Program-made: the position numbers and the translations under genes
Origin: a virus
IMG/VR virus record: IMGVR_UViG_3300037672_001935
Span: 1-61,556 of that record
DNA: 61,556 nt
Direction: 5' to 3' (one strand)
Shown: positions 26,814 to 34,850 of the stretch, in pieces
Position numbering within the stretch: the first letter of the stretch is position 1
Layout: each line of letters begins with the position of its first letter
Notes under the pieces: model-generated
What the model was told of the DNA's origin: nothing
What the model saw: the letters and a program-made list of their open reading frames with translations, nothing else
Database searches by the model: none

Positions 26814-27542
26814 ATGCAAAAATGGCGAAGTCGTTGGAACTTACCAGTTATTCAACGATTGGATAATGTCAGAGTTGACATCGACAAACTCAGAAGAGAC
26901 TCAGAAGAATTTTCCAAAGGAAAAACTTGGGATGGGTTAGGCAGTGAATATGCATCACTTTGTGAGACACATACACGGCTACCTAAAATGTTTTTTAAAG
27001 AAGAAGAATTAGATAACGTAGATTGTGTATGCGACTTAAATTGGAAGAAAACTAGTTACCAGCAATTATCACTCACAGAATTTGACGAATCATATACACT
27101 AGATCAACGAAAAGAAAAAAGTAACTCTGTATGGGATCACAGAATTGCCAAAAAGAATAAAGAAGCAGATGAGCGTTGGTTTAGAAAAATAAAAAACGAT
27201 GTGCCAGACTCATTTAGAGATTTATTCAAATTGTTTGATGACAAAGTTCATAGAACACGTTTTGCAAAATTATCACCTCATTCTGAAGTAAAGCCGCACA
27301 TTGATTATGATACATTATATGGTGTACGCTTACACATTGCTTTTGAAACTAATAATGATTGTGTAAATGGTGGTTGGGATAAATATGGATTAGAAACTAA
27401 AATAAATATCCCTGTAGATGGCAGTATTTGGTTTATAAATCCTGGAGTAAAACATTATGCTATAAATGGCGGGGACACAGAACGGAATCATTTAATTTTA
27501 AGTTTAGACAGTCAAGAATGCTTATCACAAAACTCTTTATAG
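26814..27542 (+). CDS. Aspartyl/asparaginyl beta-hydroxylase-like 2OG oxygenase
   Basis: A 242-residue protein with a cupin core. RFAKLSPHSEVKPHIDYD gives the H162xD164 iron ligands, GVKHYAINGG gives H214 and ERNHLILSLD gives R224 for 2-oxoglutarate. This arrangement fits the aspartyl/asparaginyl beta-hydroxylase family. The first 150 residues are charged and unassigned. It sits between two desaturase genes, so lipids or a carrier protein could be the substrate, but this is speculation. Confidence 0.75.
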   Translation: MQKWRSRWNLPVIQRLDNVRVDIDKLRRDSEEFSKGKTWDGLGSEYASLCETHTRLPKMFFKEEELDNVDCVCDLNWKKTSYQQLSLTEFDESYTLDQRKEKSNSVWDHRIAKKNKEADERWFRKIKNDVPDSFRDLFKLFDDKVHRTRFAKLSPHSEVKPHIDYDTLYGVRLHIAFETNNDCVNGGWDKYGLETKINIPVDGSIWFINPGVKHYAINGGDTERNHLILSLDSQECLSQNSL

Positions 27543-28183
27543 CGTGCCATCATATTCTATTTCTATATGGCTTCTACCTAATTGGATCTTATCAACTTTT
27601 GTTTTTTATTATGTCTGGTATATTTTTTATAAGAGTAATATCAGAAGAAATAATGCACAAAGGATTAAGTCATCAATTGTACAAACCTAATAACAAGTTT
27701 GATATCATTTGGAATTTATGTTCAGTACTACTATGCCAAGGTTCGGCTGTTGGTTGGTGCAACATACATCGGCAACATCATACTTACACAGACACAGAAA
27801 GAGATCCACAGAGTGTAGACCATAATGTATTATTAAAAGTTTATCTTGGTTTATTTAAGTCAAGTCCAAAAAATAAAATTATGGTAAAAGATTTGATAAG
27901 AAGAAAAGGCTTTAGTTGGACACACAAACATTATAACGAACTGCATATTTTATTATGTGTCATTGCTTACACTATCAATCCTTACTTATTACTAAGCATT
28001 ATAAGTCCGGGAATAATATTTGCATTCCATGGGGCAGGTTTAATTAATGGATTTTCACATGCCAATAAGAGACCAGTAAATAACATATTTTTAAGTTACT
28101 TTATCACTTTTAGCAGAGAACTTCATTTAGATCATCACACAAATCCACTCTCAAAAAAATATTCATTATTTAATATTTCATAA
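27518..28183 (+). CDS. Membrane fatty-acid desaturase 2
   Basis: A 221-residue membrane di-iron enzyme with boxes HKGLSH (47-52), HRQHH (84-88) and HLDHH near 201-205, and four or more hydrophobic helices. The ATG at 27518 overlaps the end of the oxygenase gene by 25 bases. It is only distantly similar to desaturase 1 and lacks the classic GEGWHNNHH box of desaturase 3. The gene runs 14 bases into the 3' end of a minus-strand gene and is the last plus-strand gene before the orientation switch. Confidence 0.85.
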   Translation: MLITKLFIACHHILFLYGFYLIGSYQLLFFIMSGIFFIRVISEEIMHKGLSHQLYKPNNKFDIIWNLCSVLLCQGSAVGWCNIHRQHHTYTDTERDPQSVDHNVLLKVYLGLFKSSPKNKIMVKDLIRRKGFSWTHKHYNELHILLCVIAYTINPYLLLSIISPGIIFAFHGAGLINGFSHANKRPVNNIFLSYFITFSRELHLDHHTNPLSKKYSLFNIS

Positions 28184-28910
28184 TATCTGAGAACACATTA
28201 TAATTTTTGTATTCATCAGGTATTCCATTCCAACTTATTGGATCATGCGTAACCCCTTTAAATATCAATTTGTCAGAATCCATTTGAAACATTAAATTAA
28301 TTCTATCAACATCTGAATAATGAAATGCTCTATGGTAAGTGCCAATATTTACAAAGTAGGCATAACCTGCATAAAGTCTATATAAACTATTCTTACCTGC
28401 TTCATAAAATACAATATGAACTGATTCATTTAATGGAACCATACATCTAAAGCCGTGCAGTGTATATCTATCGTGATCAATATGATATTTTGTATTCCAA
28501 CCTAAATAAGCAGTTGCATATTGATGCCTAAAGCATCCTACACTAAAATTTTCAAAAAACTCTCTTGTAACAGGTTGTATTATATCTAGCAAATCATTAG
28601 TGCCTTCTTTGCGCAATCCATAACCTTGATAGTGACCTTTTTTAAATCCTACCTCTTTTAAAACTGTCCATATATCATCTGATTCTAAATTATCCGGTAA
28701 AACTTGGATTCTTTTTTTAACATAATTCCGTCCAATTTGCTCAATATGATATAATGCTTCGGTGTGCAATTGCGGAACACAATCAACTTCATTTAATCTG
28801 ACAACATTAGGATAATTTTTTGGAAATCCTAAATTAGTTGTTACTGGCATAGATTCGTACGAACCATATCCAAAAATATCATTTTTTACTAGTTTATCCT
28901 GTAATTGCAT
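28170..28910 (-). CDS. Aspartyl/asparaginyl beta-hydroxylase-like 2OG oxygenase
   Basis: A 246-residue protein. YHIDHDRYTLHGFRCMVPLN supplies H143xD145, GTYHRAFHYS the distal His and DRINLMFQMD the 2OG-binding Arg (R203). The C-terminal part is aromatic rich. It is the most distal gene of the long minus-strand island and overlaps its upstream neighbour by 17 bases. Substrate unknown. Confidence 0.7.
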   Translation of the reverse strand: MQLQDKLVKNDIFGYGSYESMPVTTNLGFPKNYPNVVRLNEVDCVPQLHTEALYHIEQIGRNYVKKRIQVLPDNLESDDIWTVLKEVGFKKGHYQGYGLRKEGTNDLLDIIQPVTREFFENFSVGCFRHQYATAYLGWNTKYHIDHDRYTLHGFRCMVPLNESVHIVFYEAGKNSLYRLYAGYAYFVNIGTYHRAFHYSDVDRINLMFQMDSDKLIFKGVTHDPISWNGIPDEYKNYNVFSDIMKY

Positions 28911-29499
28911 AATCTTTAAATTTTTCTTGGGACTTACGTATTAATGCATTATGCTTGTCATTATAAAGTCCAAATATACTTATTATTAATTTTTTAGGAT
29001 CACTAAGTGTTGCACCATGCTTAACTTGTGATTCTTTAATAGCAAATATCTTATTTTTATTTGGTAATTTTATATATTGTTTTGGTTCTACATAAAAGCT
29101 ATCGAACGAGTTAGAAATAACAAGCCATTTATAACACATTTGATTTGGTATGCTATTTTCATACTCATGAACATCATAGTGTAACGGCACATCTTTAATT
29201 TGTCTTAGAATATTTACATGAGTGATTTTTTCAAAAGGCAACAACTGTAATGTACTTTTAACATTAGATACATTAGAAATATTAGGATGCCATTCAACAC
29301 TTACTTTGCTATTATATCTATTATTCCAATTAGCATTATATTCTTCTATTGAAGACTCGTAAATATTTTTAGCGCAAATAGTCCAATAATACCATAATCC
29401 TGTGTAATGAAGTTTTGCATTTTTATCCATATAAAACTGCAATAAATCTTCATTGATTTTTGGAGTTTGAATATCAATTGGTGTGTATAATAAATTCAT
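28894..29499 (-). CDS. Divergent 2OG oxygenase/cupin-like protein
   Basis: About 201 residues from the ATG at 29499; a GTG at 29511 is also possible and neither has a clear ribosome site. PLHYDVHEYE gives an HxD pair and QVKHGATLSDPKKLIISIFG gives a distal His, but the position expected to hold the 2OG-binding Arg is Lys. It may be inactive, use another cosubstrate or only bind a ligand. Overlaps the kinase-like gene upstream. Confidence 0.5.
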   Translation of the reverse strand: MNLLYTPIDIQTPKINEDLLQFYMDKNAKLHYTGLWYYWTICAKNIYESSIEEYNANWNNRYNSKVSVEWHPNISNVSNVKSTLQLLPFEKITHVNILRQIKDVPLHYDVHEYENSIPNQMCYKWLVISNSFDSFYVEPKQYIKLPNKNKIFAIKESQVKHGATLSDPKKLIISIFGLYNDKHNALIRKSQEKFKDYAITG

Positions 29500-30166
29500 T
29501 GATTTTATCACAACATTGTGTGAAAGATGTTACTTTGCTTGGTAAAACTGATATTAACCGTTTTTTCATTCCTAATGTATAAGCATCTTGTAAAGCATTT
29601 ACACCAAACAATTTTTTAACATTTAAAATGGCGCTTTGAAATTCATTTGTTCTTGCTAATACCATAGACAGATATATAAAACATATTGTGGCTATTTCTA
29701 ATTTTAAAGGCTTATAAGATAAGTTGTCCCAATCAACTACATAATTTCCAATTACATTCATATATTGCAAATCTCCATGAGATAATATGATATCGTTATT
29801 TTCAAATAAATCCATATACTCATGTTGCATCTCATATTTTTCTAATCGCGTATCTGCCACTTGAATCTGCGTAATAAATTGATAAACATCGTTAAAAAAG
29901 TATATAGAATCTATTAAACTTATTTCATTATATTTTATAAACTCTAACTCAATATATCCTAAATTATTACATATCTTTGACTCATACATTTGTGGAACTT
30001 TGAATATATCACTATTCCAACTAGCGGCCAATTCATATCTGAACACTGCATCTTTATAAATACTTAAATTTTTGTATATCTTAAAAAATTGATTATCATG
30101 AGTTTCAACTGCATAATTTCCATGTTTTACAAAATTACTTCCTTTATACTCTTTTCTAATATTCAT
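29474..30166 (-). CDS. APH/choline kinase-like phosphotransferase
   Basis: A 230-residue small-molecule kinase-like protein. LSHGDLQYMN (H130, D132, N137) is the Brenner-type catalytic loop and VVDWDNL (D145) the metal-binding Asp, as in aminoglycoside and choline kinases. The N-terminal lobe is short (KHGNYAVE...FFKIYK carries the lysine candidate). It may phosphorylate a sugar, choline or other small alcohol used to decorate a surface polymer. Starts overlap the next gene by 4 bases. Confidence 0.7.
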   Translation of the reverse strand: MNIRKEYKGSNFVKHGNYAVETHDNQFFKIYKNLSIYKDAVFRYELAASWNSDIFKVPQMYESKICNNLGYIELEFIKYNEISLIDSIYFFNDVYQFITQIQVADTRLEKYEMQHEYMDLFENNDIILSHGDLQYMNVIGNYVVDWDNLSYKPLKLEIATICFIYLSMVLARTNEFQSAILNVKKLFGVNALQDAYTLGMKKRLISVLPSKVTSFTQCCDKINEFIIHTN

Positions 30167-30789
30167 AAACTGTTCTTTAATTCGTTAATATCAAAAGAAC
30201 TATCTAAAGGAATATAAAACAAACTTTGCTGAACATTCTGATATTTAACCTTGTCATAATATTTTACCAAAGACAAATTAATAGACGAATGTGATTCATT
30301 GTGCCTTTTCTTACCTTTTATATTTTTAACAAATGCTTGCATCTTTTTACTATGAGCAAAAATTGTAAAAAATAATCCAGCTTTTCCTAAATTAGTAGCT
30401 ATACTTTTATGTTTATCAACTAATCCATTATCACGCCACATACACATACGAATATTTTTATCTAATCGATGTGATTTGAGTATATAATGAAATACGCCAA
30501 ATTTTATGTAACGGCCGTGTTCAATTGCTCCGCTAAAAGCAACAATTTTATCATTATCTAAAACTGCTAAAATATGATGGAATTTTGTTTTTAAAAATTT
30601 TGCTGCAGAAAATCTATAACCATCTTCAAATGTATTATGATCGTTTGGCATCATACTATATGTATACGACATATCTTTATATGCTCGATGATCAAAACCT
30701 ACACAATCTTCAAATAAAACTGAAAACCTAAATTGATCCAATAAATCATTATTGAGTGAATTGTTGTAAACCTGTATATTCAACGGCAT
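30163..30789 (-). CDS. Possible GNAT-like acyltransferase
   Basis: A 208-residue protein. The core FHHILAVLDNDKIVAFSGAI followed by FGVFHYILKSHR resembles beta-strands 2-4 of GNAT acyltransferases, but the acyl-CoA loop is not clear. The C-terminal half is basic. Its start lies inside the PhyH-like gene. The function is a guess from secondary-structure pattern. Confidence 0.4.
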   Translation of the reverse strand: MPLNIQVYNNSLNNDLLDQFRFSVLFEDCVGFDHRAYKDMSYTYSMMPNDHNTFEDGYRFSAAKFLKTKFHHILAVLDNDKIVAFSGAIEHGRYIKFGVFHYILKSHRLDKNIRMCMWRDNGLVDKHKSIATNLGKAGLFFTIFAHSKKMQAFVKNIKGKKRHNESHSSINLSLVKYYDKVKYQNVQQSLFYIPLDSSFDINELKNSL

Positions 30790-31588
30790 AATCTGTTTTA
30801 CCTTTATCTAGTAATGGACACGGTGGTGGAACAACTTTAGGTGTTACAGGCTCTAACCTTTCTTTATCATATTCAGATAAATTATTATAAAACTCTTTTG
30901 GCAATGATAATTTTAAGTCTTCTAATTGCGTTATAAATCTAGGCAAGAGTTGTAAGAAAAATCCAGATCTTGGAACATTGGTTTTATTTGCTGCTCCAGC
31001 ATGCCACATAGCTCCAAAATATAAAACTAAATCACCTGGCTCAGATATTATTTGCTTACAATTATCCCAAAATGTTATATCAGGATATTGACATTTCTTT
31101 TGCGATCCTGGATAATATAACGTGCCACCATTTTCTTGTGTAAATTCTGTTAAACACACAATAGCTTGTAAATTCAGAGGAAAAGATGTATTTGCCATAG
31201 ATGACCATCTATCCTTATATCGCAAAGCTAGATACGGATAATCTAAATGAGGTTCTTGTGTTATATAACCTGGCATCAGTGTTAGTGATGTCATTGATCC
31301 TAAATGATATCCACCACCTAGCCACTTCTTAGCAACTTTATCTATGTAATCAGATTGTACAATATGCCAAATTTTTTCATCTAACTGTATTAACCTTGAA
31401 AAATTAATACGCTGTCTTTTATTGCCTACACCAGAATTGTATAAATCTATTGATTCTGTTTGTATAGTGTTTCTATAATCAGCAATAACATCTTGTGGGA
31501 AAACTTGTTTGATGTGAACTAATCCATCACCATGCATAAGTTCATTTATTATTACATCGTCATTAAAATATTGTTTATCAATAATCAT
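30749..31588 (-). CDS. PhyH-family 2OG dioxygenase
   Basis: A 279-residue phytanoyl-CoA dioxygenase-type protein. EPHLDYPYLA gives H114xD116, MWHAGAANKTNVPRSGF gives H196 and R207, and NGGTLYYPGS plus EPGDLVLYFG are the typical strands between. ATG 31588 overlaps the desaturase stop (ATGA); a longer frame to 31654 would invade that gene. The family hydroxylates lipids and many small molecules, and the coupling to a desaturase favours a lipid-like substrate. Confidence 0.85.
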   Translation of the reverse strand: MIIDKQYFNDDVIINELMHGDGLVHIKQVFPQDVIADYRNTIQTESIDLYNSGVGNKRQRINFSRLIQLDEKIWHIVQSDYIDKVAKKWLGGGYHLGSMTSLTLMPGYITQEPHLDYPYLALRYKDRWSSMANTSFPLNLQAIVCLTEFTQENGGTLYYPGSQKKCQYPDITFWDNCKQIISEPGDLVLYFGAMWHAGAANKTNVPRSGFFLQLLPRFITQLEDLKLSLPKEFYNNLSEYDKERLEPVTPKVVPPPCPLLDKGKTDYAVEYTGLQQFTQ

Positions 31589-32358
31589 ACTTTTATCTGT
31601 TTTATAACAAACGCAGGAAAATCCCATTCCCACGGTTTTTCTTTTGTATTCCAATTATTTGGATATTGATGATGATTATTGTGCCACCCTTCACCAATAG
31701 TAAGAATATTCGCTATCCAGCTATTTGTAGATTTATCATTTGTGTTGTAAGTTCTATATCCATGTGTATGAGTTACAAAGGACAAGATATATCCACTCAT
31801 TAAACATAAAAAGTTTGGTATTGCATATAAGCTAAAGAAAAAATAACTACCAAACGACAAATCTATAAATAAATAAGCACTTATGATGATACCATGCATC
31901 ATAAAATAATTATAATGATAAAATCGCAAAGTATCATTTCGTAATTCTTTTATAATCATTGCTTTTCTAATAGGCACTTTCCATAATCCAAACACAATTC
32001 TCCATATATTATTAGTATGGGGGCTGTGAATATCCTTGTCTGTATCAGCATAAAGATGATGATATCTATGTTGTCCGACCCATGAAATTACGCTACCTAC
32101 ACCAATATAATGAGAGAAAAACGCTAAAACTTTTTCCCAGAGTTGACTTGTCGTAAATGTATTATGTCCGTAGTACCTGTGGAGCCCTACATTGCCACCT
32201 AAAGTGACTAATATCACATACATTATTAATGCAAATAATATCCATTCGTAGGACAAAACAAAGCATCCTATAACAGTAGAAATGAAAAATATATATTGTA
32301 AAATTCTAGTTTTCAACCCTAAATTATTAAGCATATAAATATTTATATGATGTTTCAT
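31585..32358 (-). CDS. Membrane delta-9-type fatty-acid desaturase 3
   Basis: 257 residues from the ATG at 32358, or 249 from the ATG at 32334. Canonical boxes are HRYYGH (60-65), HRYHH (97-101) and GEGWHNNHH (near 223-231), with WVGQHRYHHLYADTDKDIHSPH as in bacterial acyl-CoA/acyl-lipid desaturases. Two hydrophobic hairpins are visible. Electron donor must come from the host. The start region contains an 18-bp palindrome shared with the divergent gene. It heads a short operon with the PhyH-like oxygenase. Confidence 0.93.
   Translation of the reverse strand: MKHHINIYMLNNLGLKTRILQYIFFISTVIGCFVLSYEWILFALIMYVILVTLGGNVGLHRYYGHNTFTTSQLWEKVLAFFSHYIGVGSVISWVGQHRYHHLYADTDKDIHSPHTNNIWRIVFGLWKVPIRKAMIIKELRNDTLRFYHYNYFMMHGIIISAYLFIDLSFGSYFFFSLYAIPNFLCLMSGYILSFVTHTHGYRTYNTNDKSTNSWIANILTIGEGWHNNHHQYPNNWNTKEKPWEWDFPAFVIKQIKV
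32332..32349. promoter_or_regulatory. 18-bp perfect palindrome joining two divergent start codons
   Basis: CATATAAATATTTATATG reads identically on both strands. Its right end is the ATG of the plus-strand gene at 32347 and its left end the internal ATG (32334) of the minus-strand desaturase. Each strand contains TATAAATA, the T4 late consensus, 5 bases before its ATG. It could be a bidirectional late promoter for leaderless transcripts or an operator. AT-richness makes chance possible. Confidence 0.45.
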
Positions 32359-32838
32359 AACAACGATTACCTGTTGAGCTTTTCTGTACCAATTAATACT
32401 TCTATCTTACTCAATGAATACAATAGTGTTAAAGAGAATGCTGTTGATTACTCTGATCATAGACCGAGAGCATCTTTTAATAATTGGAAAATGGTAAAAC
32501 ATGATTTTCCATATGCAAAAGAATTAATTAAATTTTTTAGACTTGAAAAATTTGATGTTCGTCCTAGATTTTACTTGTTAAATAAAAATACATTATTAAA
32601 ACAACACGTAGACAATGGAACACTATGTTCTTTGAATTTTATATTATCCTATGAGAATGCACCTATAAACTTTCGAGAAAAAGAATTTATTTACAAATAT
32701 GCTCTTATAAATACCCAATCACATCACGGAGTTAGCCATCCATCTCCTGAAGATAGAATACTATTCAAATTAAGTGTTATGGATTTGTCATATCACAAAA
32801 CAAAATTAATAATAGAAGATGTATTATCAAACACTTAA
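32347..32838 (+). CDS. Small 2OG oxygenase-like protein
   Basis: A 163-residue protein on the strand opposite to its neighbours. LLKQHVDNGTLCSLNFIL gives H87xD89, NTQSHHGVSH the distal His and EDRILFKLS an Arg (R137), a minimal aspartyl/asparaginyl hydroxylase-like core. No Shine-Dalgarno precedes the ATG, which is the end of the palindrome at 32332. It converges on the methyltransferase gene with a 40-base AT-rich gap and no clear hairpin. Confidence 0.65.
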   Translation: MMFHNNDYLLSFSVPINTSILLNEYNSVKENAVDYSDHRPRASFNNWKMVKHDFPYAKELIKFFRLEKFDVRPRFYLLNKNTLLKQHVDNGTLCSLNFILSYENAPINFREKEFIYKYALINTQSHHGVSHPSPEDRILFKLSVMDLSYHKTKLIIEDVLSNT

Positions 32839-32878
32839 AAATATAGTTAATTGTAAGAGTTTATCTTTAATAACATAA

Positions 32879-33532
32879 CTAATCAAATAATAAAAAATCT
32901 TGATTACTATTGTTTACAAAAATATCACAATTAAAAGTTTTACGCAAAAATGAAATTTCATAAAAAGAAAAAAAATGTTTACTTATTTCATTATAACATA
33001 ATTCTGATATAGAAATTCTGTCATTATCAATTAAGTAAAAATAATCACAATCTATATTAAGTCCTGTACAGTAACCATAATCTTTATATCTTTTATCAAA
33101 AACCCATTTTTTTATTTTAACATTATCATTAGATACAAAAGATAATATTATCTTTTTAGATAAATTTTGTAAATAATTTATTGTTTGCTGAAAAGTAAAA
33201 AAATCAGTATGTGTAAATACGCTGTATGCAAAACAAATGTCAAATTTTTCTTCTAATATAGGAAAAGGCTCATTTATATTGCCTTCATTATACATAGGAC
33301 TAAAACGATTATAGTGTATAAAATGAGCATTTGGAAATTCAATTTTTCCTTGTTGTATTGCTTCTTTTTCTACATCAATACACGTATAATTTTCTTGTTT
33401 AATTTTACCTTGACTAAAATACAATAAATTTCCCCTGTTTCCTCCATAATCTAATATTTTTTTATTTGTATAATTTCCAGCAAATTTTTCAAACAAACTA
33501 AATCTATTTGTGCTGTGATTTCGTGGATGCAT
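32879..33532 (-). CDS. Class I SAM-dependent methyltransferase
   Basis: A 217-residue methyltransferase. KKILDYGGNRGNLLYF (25-38) is the SAM-binding motif I, CIDVEKEAI motif II, and FDICFAYSVFTH motif IV. The second half is unassigned. Very AT rich. It is followed by 40 bases and then a convergent gene. The substrate could be a sugar, lipid or peptide of the island pathway. Confidence 0.78.
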   Translation of the reverse strand: MHPRNHSTNRFSLFEKFAGNYTNKKILDYGGNRGNLLYFSQGKIKQENYTCIDVEKEAIQQGKIEFPNAHFIHYNRFSPMYNEGNINEPFPILEEKFDICFAYSVFTHTDFFTFQQTINYLQNLSKKIILSFVSNDNVKIKKWVFDKRYKDYGYCTGLNIDCDYFYLIDNDRISISELCYNEISKHFFSFYEISFLRKTFNCDIFVNNSNQDFLLFD

Positions 33533-33543
33533 AGTTTATTAAT

Positions 33544-34338
33544 TTAAATTGTAATTATTTTAGATACAGGACTTCCATGACTTTTTGCTTGACCTGGTCT
33601 TCTTTTTTCGTAAAAGTGCACTTCTGTAATTTCTTCATTTAATATTCTTCTTTTTGTTTCCTGACATCTTACGCCTGTCCATCTTGTTTTATCTTCTTTA
33701 CCAATACATAATAATATAATAATGTTTTCATTATCATTTAAGTAAATATTGCCATTATTATTTACTAAATTATTATCATGTATTCCACCAATACCTACAA
33801 ATGCAGTATCATATCCTAATTCTTGAGCTTTCAACTGTGCCCAACTACAAGATAACATGCAATCTCTTATTACGGTTGTTAATAATGCAATACGATTATT
33901 TTTCACCAAATTTTCAAGAGTATATCTATCCATTTGATCTCTAGTAGTGAAAAATAAATCTTTTTTATTACTATCTGCTATCCATTGTCCTACAAATGCA
34001 AGCACTAAGGGAGCTTCTAGTTGTTTAAGTTGTTGAACATTTTTAATTTTCGGTGTGGTAATATACGACCGATCGAAGTCGTAAGAATTTACTTGTTTAT
34101 CTTTATCAATATTCCATGTACATACACAAACATTTTCACACAGATGTTTTTTAAATTTCTTACCGTCTTCAGTGTCGGTAATAACCATTATATTATATGG
34201 ATTTAGGCAATTTTTACTAGGAGCTTTCATAGCTGCCTCAACAATTAGATTTGTATGTTCCTCTCTAACAACATTATCTAAAAATAATCTAACAGTATGT
34301 CTTGTATCAAATAAGTTATCTATCATCTGTGTAAACAT
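33544..34338 (-). CDS. Nitroreductase-family flavoprotein
   Basis: A 264-residue FMN-dependent oxidoreductase. The N-terminal TRHTVRLFLDNVV and AAMKAPSKNCLNPYNIMVI are the typical FMN-phosphate-binding start. Later LLTTVIRDCMLSCSWAQLKAQELG and the GIGGIHDN region follow the family, ending in ILLCIGK. It could provide reduced flavin, or reduce an intermediate made by the radical SAM enzymes or desaturases encoded around it. Actual substrate unknown. Confidence 0.78.
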   Translation of the reverse strand: MFTQMIDNLFDTRHTVRLFLDNVVREEHTNLIVEAAMKAPSKNCLNPYNIMVITDTEDGKKFKKHLCENVCVCTWNIDKDKQVNSYDFDRSYITTPKIKNVQQLKQLEAPLVLAFVGQWIADSNKKDLFFTTRDQMDRYTLENLVKNNRIALLTTVIRDCMLSCSWAQLKAQELGYDTAFVGIGGIHDNNLVNNNGNIYLNDNENIIILLCIGKEDKTRWTGVRCQETKRRILNEEITEVHFYEKRRPGQAKSHGSPVSKIITI

Positions 34339-34340
34339 CC

Positions 34341-34850
34341 CTAGCTATTTACACATCCTATTAAATGAATTCTTTGCTGTTTCGATCCATTAATAAATGT
34401 ATGTGTTTCTGTTGTATTTATCTTGTAAACTTTTCCAACTTCCAAATGAAATCTTTGGCCATGTTCAGGAAAATAAAAAACACATTGTGGATCTGTAATG
34501 ATAGGAATGTGTACTCGCCAAGTACCATCTTGATGGAAAGAATAACAAGTTTTTTGGTTTTTAACCATAACCCTAGTTCTAAACAAATTTAAATCACAAA
34601 CAATTTTTTCAATTATAGTGTTTTTAAAAATTTGATTGAGAAATTTAAAATCCTGCTCAACAGTACCTTTAGGGTATAATTTCAAACTTTCTAAACCATC
34701 AATTAAATTCCAAGGATCTAGCACATTTAATCTCGTTTGGACGCTAAAACCATCCATTCTCAACGGTAAATCCTTGTACACATAGCTATTTACAATTTTT
34801 AACAATTGATTTATATCTATATTATAATTAATTACTTTTATTAATTCCAT
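34341..34850 (-). CDS. Aspartyl/asparaginyl hydroxylase-like 2OG oxygenase
   Basis: A 169-residue protein. ATG 34850 is chosen since AAGGA lies just upstream; the longer frame to 34889 would extend into the radical SAM gene. CYSFHQDGTWRVHIPI gives H106xD108, TETHTFINGSKQQRIHLIG gives H150 and R160. It overlaps the radical SAM gene stop by 23 bases, so both are translated together. Possibly acts on the same substrate. Confidence 0.7.
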   Translation of the reverse strand: MELIKVINYNIDINQLLKIVNSYVYKDLPLRMDGFSVQTRLNVLDPWNLIDGLESLKLYPKGTVEQDFKFLNQIFKNTIIEKIVCDLNLFRTRVMVKNQKTCYSFHQDGTWRVHIPIITDPQCVFYFPEHGQRFHLEVGKVYKINTTETHTFINGSKQQRIHLIGCVNS

